A DNA stretch of 13,948 nucleotides, from NCBI GenBank assembly GCA_937988865.1, contig CALKHV010000071.1, forward strand, positions 1 to 13,948. Direction: 5' to 3'. The notes below the pieces were generated by a model. It was not told the origin of the DNA and made no database searches. It was given only the letters and a program-made list of their open reading frames with translations. The DNA comes from an uncultured Propionibacteriaceae bacterium. GTDB taxonomy: Bacteria > Actinomycetota > Actinomycetes > Propionibacteriales > Propionibacteriaceae. The stretch's first letter is position 1; the number at the start of each line of letters is the position of its first letter. Of the stretch, positions 1 to 6,008 are shown piece by piece. A program made the position numbers and the translations under genes.

Positions 1-368
1 GCTGCGTCTTCCCCGGCTGCGACACCCCACCCGTCGGCTGCCACGCCCACCACCTGATCCCCTGGTGGGCAGGCGGCGACACCTCGCTTGAGAATCTGGC
101 ACTCGTCTGCCCCCACCACCACGGCATCGTCGAACCCGGCCACCACCCCGACGCCGACCGCTGGCGAGTCGATCTCCGCGACGACGGCGTCCCCCACGTC
201 ATCCCCCCGAAACGCGTCGACCCGAGACAGCTTCCACGACTCCACGCCCGCTTCCAGAGCCGAACGCCCGCGGCAGAGCACCCCGCGTCCACAGAAGGGA
301 CGTCGCGGGACGTCGCTCACCTGGAAACCTCACCCGCATGGCGACCGCCGAACGCGCACGTCCAATGA
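1..368 (+). CDS. HNH endonuclease, C-terminal part (DUF222/13E12-type), cut by window edge
   Basis: The reading frame is open from base 3 to the TGA at 366-368, giving about 121 residues; the 5' end lies outside the window. The first residues carry a zinc-type Cys pair (CVFPGC), then the HNH core: CHAHHLIPWWAGG, an Asn in SLENLALVC, and PHHHGIVE. This is the metal-dependent nuclease fold found at the C-terminus of DUF222 (13E12 repeat) proteins, which are numerous in actinobacterial genomes and of poorly known role. The DUF222 half cannot be seen here, so that part is inferred from the style of the HNH domain. The tail after the HNH domain is Pro/Arg-rich and low in complexity, which is usual for this family. 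It converges on the next gene with only 15 nt between stop codons. Confidence 0.85.
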   Translation, partial: CVFPGCDTPPVGCHAHHLIPWWAGGDTSLENLALVCPHHHGIVEPGHHPDADRWRVDLRDDGVPHVIPPKRVDPRQLPRLHARFQSRTPAAEHPASTEGTSRDVAHLETSPAWRPPNAHVQ

Positions 369-383
369 CCTGACCCGTGCTCA

Positions 384-1253
384 CTACGCGAAGGAAACGC
401 CCCGGAATCGAGAGAAGGCGGCCCGACTCACGGCGACGGAGTCCAGTTCGGGCAAGGTCGAGTGGTCTTGCTCGAGGAGCAGGTACTCGAAGTGGGGCAG
501 CGTCGCGAAGGCGTCGACGAGGTCCTGGATGGGCAGCACCCCGGTGCCGATCTCGGTGAACTCCGTGGTGACCTTGACGGCCTCGAAGAGTGCCATGTCG
601 ATGCTCTGCTCGCGTCCGACAACGCCGTCGAAGAGGTTGATCGGTCGGTGGGCGTCGGCGGGGAAATCCTTCTGGTGGGCAAGGATGACGCGGTCGCCGT
701 ATCTGGCCATCAGGTCCAGGGCATCCTGACCCCCGCGATACGCCCAATACGTGTCGAGCTCGATCTTCACCACGGCCGGATCCGTGTTCTCCATGATCAC
801 GTCGTAGACCAGTCGACCCTCGAACTCCTGGAACTCCTGGAAGTGGTTGTGGTAGTAGAACGTCATGCCGCGTTCGGCACAAAGGCGTCCAACCAGGTTG
901 AACACCTCGGCACGGCGCTTCACATAATCGAGATCCCCGTAGGGGTAGAACTCGATGTCGCACCCGACCCCGAGACTCCCCAGCTCCGCCTGGAAGTCGA
1001 GCGCAGCCGGCAGCGTCTCCGGACGCAGGGGATTCAGGTGCGAACCGATCAGCCGGACGCCGGTCTCGTCGAAGATCCGACGGAGCCGATCCGCAGGGAT
1101 CCCGAATCCGATGCCTGAATCCTCGTCGGCCTGATGGTTGGCCCCTTCCACCCGTGTGAAGCCCAGCTCAGCGAGTCGAGTGAACGTTCCTTCCGGATCC
1201 CGCGACAACGAATCGCGCACGGAAAACAACTGGATACCAACATCAATCGCCAT
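384..1253 (-). CDS. Sugar phosphate isomerase/epimerase-like TIM-barrel protein
   Basis: A 289-residue protein of the xylose isomerase-like TIM barrel superfamily (AP endonuclease 2 fold), the usual length for soluble sugar or inositol-type isomerases, epimerases and dehydratases. The barrel starts at once with GIQLFSVRD (residues 6-14). Metal- and substrate-site motifs are visible in order: YYHNHFQEF (133-141), KIELDTYW (163-170, Glu165 and Asp167), ILAHQKD (190-196, His193), EIGTG (234-238, in the place of the family G-E-G-type Glu loop) and LLLEQD (258-263). These suggest a functional divalent-metal active site, but the substrate cannot be read from sequence. The ATG start has a GAGGTG ribosome site just upstream. 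It diverges from the DUF4380 gene across about 207 bp, and the two probably act in one carbohydrate pathway. Confidence 0.88.
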   Translation of the reverse strand: MAIDVGIQLFSVRDSLSRDPEGTFTRLAELGFTRVEGANHQADEDSGIGFGIPADRLRRIFDETGVRLIGSHLNPLRPETLPAALDFQAELGSLGVGCDIEFYPYGDLDYVKRRAEVFNLVGRLCAERGMTFYYHNHFQEFQEFEGRLVYDVIMENTDPAVVKIELDTYWAYRGGQDALDLMARYGDRVILAHQKDFPADAHRPINLFDGVVGREQSIDMALFEAVKVTTEFTEIGTGVLPIQDLVDAFATLPHFEYLLLEQDHSTLPELDSVAVSRAAFSRFRGVSFA

Positions 1254-1300
1254 GACAACACCTCGGGGCCGGGACGCGTTCTTTGCTGCGGTCTGGTGTC

Positions 1301-1306
1301 ATCGTA
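1301..1306 (-). promoter_or_regulatory. Candidate -10 box for the isomerase gene
   Basis: Read on the minus strand this is TACGAT, matching the TAnnnT pattern, about 48 bp before the isomerase start codon. No good -35 hexamer is seen at 16-18 bp (the sequence further upstream is CAATCG at 19 bp), so support is weak. Confidence 0.3.
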
Positions 1307-1367
1307 GACCGGCTGCCCGGAGCAACGATTGACCGTGAGCACGCCATCGAGGCCACTCTTCGGGGCG

Positions 1368-1396
1368 TTGACAACGTTCGGGGTTGGCGAAAGGGT
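1368..1396 (+). promoter_or_regulatory. Candidate promoter for the DUF4380 gene, overlapping a TTGACAACGTT half-site
   Basis: A perfect TTGACA (1368-1373) is followed 17 bp later by a weak -10, AAGGGT. The -35 continues into TTGACAACGTT. Its first bases look like one half of a LacI-type operator (TGACAACGTTGTCA-like), which would suit sugar genes, but the second half is not conserved (TTCGGG), so only the central AACGTT is palindromic. The promoter is plausible; the operator reading is speculative. Confidence 0.35.
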
Positions 1397-1460
1397 GACG
1401 TGGAGGACGCTCCCCTCGCCCACTCGGACGCCAGGGTGCGCCGGCGAAAGGACCACTCAG

Positions 1461-2348
1461 ATGCCGATCGACCGCGTCCGCCCCATCTCGAAACGTTGCG
1501 GCAGCCTCGAGGTCGAGTTCCTGCCCGCCGACGGTGGACGGCTCGCCCGCCTGCGTCACGACGGGGTGGACCTGGTGCTCCCACCCGGCCGGGTGCCGGG
1601 CTTCTACGGCGACACTTTCTGGCCCTCCCCCCAGTCGCGTTTCGACTGGCCCCCGCCCCCCGTCCTGGACGCGGAGCCGTACGAGGTTCTCGCCGAGTCG
1701 GCGTCCGAGTTGGTCATGCGCAGCGCCCCGGACCCCGACTTCGGACTACAAGCGGGCAAGCACTTCACGCTCAGCGAGCACGGGTTGGCGATGCTGTTCA
1801 CGCTCACCAACATCTGGACGCAAACCCAGCACCTAGCTCCCTGGCAGGTGACCCGAGCCTCGAGGGAGGGGCTCCTCGTCTGGGCCGGTGGCGAGCCCTT
1901 CAGCGACGCCGACCGGCTCCAGAAGCAGACGGAGGATCCCGGCTGCACCTTCCTGCACTCCGCCACTCCAGCCCCCTTTGAGGGCTACTCGACCAGTGGG
2001 CCCCACGCGAGCATCCATGTGCCGTCCGTCACGCGGACGTCCAAGTTCTTCACCGATGCTCGCGGCTGGCTCGCCCACGTCCACCACGGGGCCATCTTCC
2101 TCAGGATCTTCCCCGATCTGACGCTGGAACAGATGGCTCCGCGGCAGGGGGAGGTGGAGCTGTACTTCAACTCCGAGCGCGACTACATCGAGCTGGAGAA
2201 CCAGGGCGCCTACGAGGCGTTGGCGCCCGGGGCGACCCTGACCTACGCGGTGGAGTGGCGCTTCGGCGCGGTGGATGCGGAGGTTCCGACCGACCGGATC
2301 ACCCCCGAGCTCATGGGTTCGATCCAGTCCCTGCACACCGGCGTGTAG
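1461..2348 (+). CDS. DUF4380 / aldose 1-epimerase-like carbohydrate protein
   Basis: A 295-residue protein with a beta-sandwich galactose-mutarotase-like pattern. It opens with ISKRCGSLEVEFLPADGGR (residues 9-27), then DTFWPSPQSRFDWPPP (51-66), HLAPWQVTR (124-132) and, near the end, GEVELYFN and YIELENQG followed by PGATLTYAVEWRF. This FWPSPQ / WPPP / APWxVTR set matches my recollection of DUF4380 proteins, which resemble aldose epimerases; the reaction is not established. I place the start at ATG 1461 rather than an upstream GTG at 1329, because AAAGGA lies 8 nt before it and the first 44 residues of the longer frame look non-coding. It sits head-to-head with the sugar isomerase-like gene, so a shared role in sugar metabolism is inferred. 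The frame continues after the TAG straight into an antitoxin relic. Confidence 0.8.
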   Translation: MPIDRVRPISKRCGSLEVEFLPADGGRLARLRHDGVDLVLPPGRVPGFYGDTFWPSPQSRFDWPPPPVLDAEPYEVLAESASELVMRSAPDPDFGLQAGKHFTLSEHGLAMLFTLTNIWTQTQHLAPWQVTRASREGLLVWAGGEPFSDADRLQKQTEDPGCTFLHSATPAPFEGYSTSGPHASIHVPSVTRTSKFFTDARGWLAHVHHGAIFLRIFPDLTLEQMAPRQGEVELYFNSERDYIELENQGAYEALAPGATLTYAVEWRFGAVDAEVPTDRITPELMGSIQSLHTGV

Positions 2349-2465
2349 TGCCCGGGCGCCACGACCGTTGTGTACGCCGCAGCGTGGCAGGAGTGGGAGT
2401 CGTCGGGTGACGCCCAGGACTGGGAAACCACGACAGCCGCCGGGCTCCCTGATGCTGCGCGGTGA
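2349..2465 (+). pseudogene. mazE: MazE-like antitoxin stump (C-terminal end only)
   Basis: Directly after the TAG of the DUF4380 gene, and in the same frame, there is an open stretch with no usable start that ends in TGA at 2463-2465. Its end reads WQEWESSGDAQDWETTTAAG then LPDAAR, an acidic Trp-rich tail of the kind that binds MazF in actinobacterial MazE-type antitoxins. The stop overlaps the start of the mazF relic by 14 nt, the normal antitoxin-toxin overlap. The N-terminal DNA-binding part is absent, so this looks like the stump left by a deletion that joined the DUF4380 gene to a mazEF operon. Recognition rests on context and tail style, not on an alignment. Confidence 0.5.
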
Positions 2466-2800
2466 CACATGGCTCACCGACCTGGCCCCTACCCGCGCAG
2501 GGGAGGCCCACAAGCGACGGCCAGCCGTGGCCGTGAGCAACGACCACGCCAACGCGACCGCCGCGAGACGCGGACGCGGCGTGGTCACGGTGGTTCCCCT
2601 CACCAGCAACATCGCGCACGTCTACCCGTTCCAGGTCCTGCTTACTGCCGAGGAGACAAGGGACGCCTGTGGACTCCAAGGCACAGGCGGAGCAGATCTG
2701 ATCGGTCTCAGTCGAGCGGCTGGGCCCCGTGATCGGACGCCTTCCCACGCACCTCATGGCCCAACTCGACGACGCGCTCCGGCGTCACCTGAATCTGTAG
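2452..2800 (+). pseudogene. mazF: MazF-type mRNA interferase, broken by a frameshift and a nonsense codon
   Basis: The start (MLRGDTWLTDLAPTRAG) and the core RPAVAVSND, RGVVTVVPLTSN and VYPFQVLL are clear MazF/PemK motifs, including the N-terminal RGDxW and the central PLTS. MazF is a ribosome-independent, sequence-specific endoribonuclease toxin. After AEET the frame breaks. Removing one A at about 2658-2659 restores GTPVDSKAQAEQI, followed at once by an in-frame TGA (2699-2701) where MazF proteins usually have Arg in EQIRSVSVERLG. Beyond it the frame continues normally as SVSVERLGPVIGRLPTHLMA and on to TAG at 2798-2800. So there are two independent disabling lesions, an insertion and a probable CGA-to-TGA change. 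The full-length reconstruct is about 115 residues, typical for MazF. The partner antitoxin upstream is also truncated. Confidence 0.85.
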
Positions 2801-2936
2801 AATCCGGACGCCGGGTCCCGCTCCGATCAGCGGTTTCCTGGTGACGAGCAGTACGCGGACCGCCTCCACGGCCTGCCCGCAACTGCCTTCTGGCAACCGC
2901 ACACCTGACGACCGCGTCTGGCGAGCCTTGCGTGAA

Positions 2937-2955
2937 CCTGACCGCGCCGGTCAGG
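2937..2955. repeat. Inverted repeat beside the tetR relic
   Basis: Perfect 7-bp arms CCTGACC / GGTCAGG are separated by GCGCC. It belongs to a stretch (2921-2949) that nearly repeats bases 5278-5305, GCGAGCC(T)TGCGTGAACCTGACCGCG, next to the full-size tetR gene. It could be the terminator or operator of the lost gene. Confidence 0.5.
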
Positions 2956-3019
2956 TGGGCAGCGGCTTGGGCGATGGCGGCGAGGTGGGGGTGTCGTGCG
3001 GGCAGTACGGCCTTCTGCG
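2955..3019 (-). pseudogene. Fragment of a TetR regulator gene
   Basis: These 65 bp match bases 5470-5534 inside the tetR gene of this window at 62 of 65 positions, in the same orientation. On the minus strand the relic reads QKAVLPARHPHLAAIAQAAAH, against QKAALPARHPHLAAIAEAAAH in the full gene. The match stops sharply on both sides. On the downstream side it joins directly to a copy of the sequence that lies beyond the stop codon of the full gene (5278-5305), so the last 40 or so codons were deleted. It is a remnant of a close paralogue or of a duplication, with no coding capacity of its own. Confidence 0.8.
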
Positions 3020-3087
3020 CTCTGCCCTCGCCGCTTACATGACCTCCAGCACCTGACGGGGGATCGCCCACTGGCCGCGTGCTCTCG

Positions 3088-3093
3088 TAGACT
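3088..3093 (+). promoter_or_regulatory. -10 box giving a leaderless mntA transcript
   Basis: TAGACT fits TAnnnT and lies exactly 6 nt before the ATG of mntA, so transcription would begin at or next to the start codon. There is no ribosome site ahead of the ATG, which agrees with leaderless expression, common in actinobacteria. No clear -35 is seen. Confidence 0.55.
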
Positions 3094-3099
3094 GCAGGC

Positions 3100-3396
3100 A
3101 TGCTGCCGACCGCGATTGACGTGGAGCGCTTGCACGAGGTGTGCCAGCGCTACGGCATCGCCCGTCTTGAGGTGTTCGGATCCGCGGCTCGTGGCACAGC
3201 GCACTCGGGCAGCGATATCGATCTGCTGTACACGCTGGCGCCGGGCGCGCGACTCGGCTGGGCCATCGAAGACCTGGCCGTGGAGTTGGAGGAAATCTTG
3301 GGTCGCCCGGTGGACCTGGTGTCCCGTCGCGCGTTGAACGCTCGGATCCGGGAGCAGGTTCTGCAGGAAGCGCAGCCGTTCTATGCCGCGGCGTGA
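3100..3396 (+). CDS. mntA: MntA-type nucleotidyltransferase antitoxin
   Basis: A 98-residue minimal nucleotidyltransferase. The signature GS-x10-D-x-D is complete: G27-S28 in FGSAARG, then D39 and D41 in SDIDLLY. A third acidic residue, D72 in RPVDLVS, completes the metal-binding triad. In the known MntA/HepT system the MNT protein adds AMP units to a Tyr in the RX4HXY motif of HepT and so silences the RNase toxin. Length and the 14-nt overlap with the downstream gene fit that pairing exactly. All catalytic residues are present, so the antitoxin looks active although its toxin is frameshifted. The start is supported by the leaderless -10 box TAGACT just upstream. It probably autoregulates little by itself, since no DNA-binding domain is present. 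Confidence 0.88.
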   Translation: MLPTAIDVERLHEVCQRYGIARLEVFGSAARGTAHSGSDIDLLYTLAPGARLGWAIEDLAVELEEILGRPVDLVSRRALNARIREQVLQEAQPFYAAA

Positions 3397-3726
3397 GACG
3401 CTCCTGCTCGGCGAGATGATCGACGCCGCCGAACAGGCCCACAGTCTCGTTTCGGGTCACGACGTCGACACCCTCGAGGCTGACCGGCAACTGCGCGACG
3501 CGCTGCTCTGGACTTCACCGTGCTGGGTGAAGCCGCAGCGCAGCTTCCAGACGACATCAAGAAGGCGCATCCGAGCGTGGACTGGGCCAGACCCAGCCAG
3601 CTGCGCAACCGGATCGTTCACGGCTACTGGTCGATCGATCTGGAAATCCTGCATGCGACAGCCAGCGACGACCTTCCTGCCTTCGTCGCCCAGTTGCAGG
3701 CGGTCTTGCGGACCGTCGAGTCGTAA
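3383..3726 (+). pseudogene. hepT: HepT-type HEPN toxin with a one-base deletion
   Basis: Translation starts at ATG 3383 inside mntA (MPRRETLLLGEMIDAAEQAH ... LRDALLW) and then shifts frame at about 3512. The sequence TGG-AC-TTC replaces what should be TGG-AAC-TTC; restoring one A gives LLWNFTVLGEAAAQLPDDIK and continues to the TAA at 3724-3726, for about 114 residues. The HEPN RNase motif RX4HXY is intact downstream of the break (RNRIVHGYW), as is the tail LEILHATASDDLPAFVAQLQ. As written, the first frame runs on in nonsense past 3800. A start at GTG 3520 would give only the second half and lacks a ribosome site. Either a true inactivating mutation or a sequencing error is possible; the tRNase/RNase toxin would be dead in the first case. 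Confidence 0.85.
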
Positions 3727-3938
3727 CCGACGCGAGTCCATCTTGCAATGGAGAAGCCCCGCAGGAGCGCACATCCGCCGCAGCGATGACGTACTCGCTC
3801 AGGGTCGTCGGCTCCTCAAGGAACACCGCCGGCCGCAAGGGTCCTGACACGGCGTTGATCGACGCGGCGCTCCGTTCCGAGGGCGGGAACTGGCGTAAGC
3901 ACCCTGTCGAGGGCAGAGTTGAGGTGGAGGTGCGCACG

Positions 3939-4652
3939 ATGATGCACAGGTGTTGTCAAGCGGCGATAGTGGCCCTGCTGGTGACGTTGGTCGGGTGCGG
4001 TGCGGACGCGACGTCCGTGACCGACCAGACGTCTACCCCGGTCACGCCGCCCGCTTCGTCGACCCCGGCCACTCCGCCCGCTTCGGCCGCCCTGTCAGCG
4101 GACGCCCTGCTCACGGCGGCGCAGATGCCGGCGTGGAACGGGGCCATGGGCTGGATCGAGCAGGAACTGCCACCGGGGGGCAGCGCGCTGGGCGTGTGCG
4201 TCCTGCCGACCGCGGCGTCACTGGGAGCGGTCGACGTGCTGACGCGCGACTTCGTGGCCGCCGGCGTCCCGGACCCTGAGACCACCCCCGACCCCACCTG
4301 GCCGGCGTCCTACGCCACGAACCGGGTGGCGTTGTTCCCCGACAGCGTGACCGCGGACGCTGCGCTCCGCGCCTGGGAGGCCGCCGCCGGCACCTGCACG
4401 CCAGGACCCTCGATCACCTCGGACCCAGCCAGCTTCCGGATCAGTGACCTTCCCGCCGGCTCGACGTGGGCGGTGTCTGCCCGCGACACCAACGACGTCT
4501 GTCCCGAATGCATGCGCTTCGAGTTCCTCGGCTTCACGGCGAAGGGCTCCGCAGTCAGCACAGTGGGGTTCTCCCTGACCGGACAGGACGCCAACTACGA
4601 GGGCGACCCACTCACCATGTCACTGGACGCGGCGCAGAAGCGTCTCCCCTAG
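3939..4652 (+). CDS. Predicted secreted lipoprotein, possible PknH-type sensor domain
   Basis: A 237-residue protein with a lipoprotein signal peptide ending in LVGC (lipid Cys at 20), then a Thr/Pro/Ser/Ala linker (about residues 31-52) and a folded domain of about 185 residues. Four to five Cys residues (GVC, GTC, DVCPEC) suggest disulfides outside the membrane. The opening LSADALLTAAQMPAW and the closing TGQDANYEGDP weakly recall the PknH-like extracellular sensor domain of actinobacterial lipoproteins; I would not assign this firmly. The start is ATG 3939, with GGAGGTG 6 nt before it; the frame is open upstream from 3786 but that part is not protein-like. A second lipoprotein follows in the same direction 42 bp later, so the two may be co-transcribed. 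Confidence 0.75.
   Translation: MMHRCCQAAIVALLVTLVGCGADATSVTDQTSTPVTPPASSTPATPPASAALSADALLTAAQMPAWNGAMGWIEQELPPGGSALGVCVLPTAASLGAVDVLTRDFVAAGVPDPETTPDPTWPASYATNRVALFPDSVTADAALRAWEAAAGTCTPGPSITSDPASFRISDLPAGSTWAVSARDTNDVCPECMRFEFLGFTAKGSAVSTVGFSLTGQDANYEGDPLTMSLDAAQKRLP
4035..4088 (+). repeat. Two tandem 27-bp units in the lipoprotein linker
   Basis: Two units at 4035-4061 and 4062-4088, both beginning ACCCCGG and containing CCGCCCGCTTCG, differ at a few positions. They encode TPVTPPASS and TPATPPASA, the flexible spacer between lipid anchor and domain. The number of units may vary between strains. Confidence 0.8.
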
Positions 4653-4694
4653 TCAATTGCCCCATCTGGCAACCAGCGAGGTTGAGAGGAACAC

Positions 4695-5261
4695 GTGCAA
4701 ACGGTTCGGTCGACCTCTGAAGCGCGATCAATGGCACTCACGAAGGCCGGCACGGCGTTGGTCGGCATCGCTGTCTCTGCGGTCCTTCTGACAAGCTGCA
4801 CGGTTACCCCCAATACCCGGGAGGTGCCCGCAGACACGGTGACACACCGTTCATCCGTCACTCCGACACCTGAACCATCCACCTCGACCGAGGAGACCCC
4901 CGTGGCGACATACACGCCCATTCGCCTTTCGTTCGGCGACACGACGATCACTGGCTCCCTCTGGAACAACGCCGCGAGCCGGTCGCTCCTTGGGCAATTG
5001 CCGCTGGAGTTGGAGTTCAGCGATTTCGGCGGTCAGGAGAAGCTTGCACCACTGCCCGAGCCGCTCAATCTGGAGGGAATGCCACCTGGCAGTGCGGCAG
5101 AACCCGGAACCGTCGGCTACTACGCCCCCGGACAGGTCCTGGTGCTCTACTACGCCAGAGTCGACTACTACCGCGGAATCATTCCGATCGGCACATTCGA
5201 CAACGTCGCCACCGTCCGCGACTCCCCGACCTTCACCGCTCTCCTCTCAGCGGCCGACTGA
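4695..5261 (+). CDS. Lipoprotein with cyclophilin-like domain
   Basis: A 188-residue protein. Its signal peptide ends in LLTSC (lipid Cys at about 35), followed by a Thr/Pro/Glu linker to about residue 72. Residues 74-172 match the cyclophilin-like fold seen in small bacterial proteins: IRLSFGDTTITGSLWNNAAS, RSLLGQLPLELEFSDFGGQE, then GTVGYYAPGQVLVLYY and GIIPIGTFDN. This family shares the cyclophilin barrel but usually lacks the proline isomerase active site, and its role is unknown. The GTG at 4695 has AGAGGA 4 nt before it. ATG 4731 is an alternative that would give a shorter, more standard signal peptide (MALTKAGTALVGIAV). The protein should sit on the outer face of the cytoplasmic membrane beside the preceding lipoprotein. 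Confidence 0.8.
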   Translation: MQTVRSTSEARSMALTKAGTALVGIAVSAVLLTSCTVTPNTREVPADTVTHRSSVTPTPEPSTSTEETPVATYTPIRLSFGDTTITGSLWNNAASRSLLGQLPLELEFSDFGGQEKLAPLPEPLNLEGMPPGSAAEPGTVGYYAPGQVLVLYYARVDYYRGIIPIGTFDNVATVRDSPTFTALLSAAD

Positions 5262-5300
5262 GACGGCCCGGTGTCGCGCGAGCCTGCGTGAACCTGACCG

Positions 5301-5325
5301 CGTCCGTCGGGTGACCCGTCGGACG
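5301..5325. terminator. Palindrome between convergent genes, likely two-way terminator
   Basis: The arms CGTCCGTCGGGT and ACCCGTCGGACG flank a single G, with one T-T mismatch, making a near-perfect 25-nt palindrome. It lies between the 3' ends of the plus-strand lipoprotein and the minus-strand tetR gene, where a bidirectional terminator is expected. There is no T-run, as is common in high-GC actinobacteria. A regulator site is the alternative. Confidence 0.5.
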
Positions 5326-5346
5326 TGACAGCGTCCGAGGCGGTGA

Positions 5347-5988
5347 TCAGTTGGACGCGGAACTCCAGTGCTGGGCGTGGAGGGCTTCAACGCCGTTCAG
5401 GACCAGGTCGAGGGCGAACTCGAACTCGGCCTGGTCGTCACAACCGGGGACGCCCGACCCGGCGTTCACGTGGGCAGCTGCTTCGGCGATGGCGGCGAGG
5501 TGGGGGTGTCGTGCGGGCAGTGCGGCCTTCTGCGAGTTGAACGAGGCGGCGTCCGATGTCGGGGTGGCGGCGAACAGGGCCTGGTTGAAGCCCCACATCC
5601 GGTTCCCGAGGGTGTGCATGACGTGGTGGGTGAGGTCGACCGACAGTCCACCGTCGAGGAAGAGGCCGGTCAGCGCATTGAGGTAGTCGAGCATGGCGGG
5701 GGTCATGGCGCCGCGGGATTCCAGGACCGCACGCGACCAAGGATGGCGCAGCAGTGAGCGCCGGGCGGCGAGGATCCGGACGCGGACGTCCTGCTTCCAC
5801 CCTCCCGTGACCGGGGGGTCGTCGATCTCGGTCACGATCGCCTCGAGCATGCCGTCGAGGAGATCGTCCTTGCTGGTCACGTGCTTGTAGAGGGCCATGG
5901 GGACGACGCCGAGTTCCTGGGCGAGTGCGCGCATGTTGACGGCGTCCAGTCCGTGGGAATCGGCGAACTCGACGGCGACCGCCAGCAC
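5347..5988 (-). CDS. TetR-family regulator, probably missing its N-terminus
   Basis: A 213-residue frame. The helix-turn-helix is clear (NMRALAQELGVVPMALYKHV, residues 18-37, then TSKDDLLDGM), followed by a TetR C-terminal ligand domain ending ALDLVLNGVEAL. TetR proteins of this type normally carry 10-30 residues before the first helix, commonly ending in R-x-x-V/I-L. Here the only start is a GTG that falls exactly on that Val (VLAVAVEFADSHG), with an in-frame stop two codons earlier. No ribosome site or promoter precedes it, because the neighbouring gene begins at once in the opposite direction. It therefore looks truncated, and may be silent. Its likely original target is the adjacent DUF4386 gene, a common pairing. 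A 65-bp near-identical fragment of such a gene lies at 2955-3019. Confidence 0.75.
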   Translation of the reverse strand: MLAVAVEFADSHGLDAVNMRALAQELGVVPMALYKHVTSKDDLLDGMLEAIVTEIDDPPVTGGWKQDVRVRILAARRSLLRHPWSRAVLESRGAMTPAMLDYLNALTGLFLDGGLSVDLTHHVMHTLGNRMWGFNQALFAATPTSDAASFNSQKAALPARHPHLAAIAEAAAHVNAGSGVPGCDDQAEFEFALDLVLNGVEALHAQHWSSASN

Positions 5989-6008
5989 CCATCACGGGCG
6001 CTCTCTAC

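Noticed and set aside
199..963. Long minus-strand frame of 254 residues over the isomerase region
   Set aside because: It is Arg/Gly/Pro-rich out-of-frame translation of the clear isomerase gene, with no domain.
1329..1460. Upstream extension of the DUF4380 frame to a GTG at 1329
   Set aside because: The added residues are not family-like and lie over the promoter region; ATG 1461 has the ribosome site.
2708..2902. Minus-strand frame with a plausible-looking stretch (EAVRVLLVTRKPLIGAG)
   Set aside because: It overlaps the end of the mazF relic, has no ribosome site and no recognisable family. It may be a gene remnant, but this cannot be supported.
3557..3937. Minus-strand frame opposite hepT and its downstream gap (VFLEEPTTLSEYVIAAADVR)
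   Set aside because: Half of it is antisense to hepT and no domain is recognised. I could not decide whether the 3730-3930 part is a degraded gene, so it is not listed.
3786..3938. 51-residue N-terminal extension of the lipoprotein
   Set aside because: The extension would bury the lipoprotein signal peptide; ATG 3939 has GGAGGTG directly upstream.
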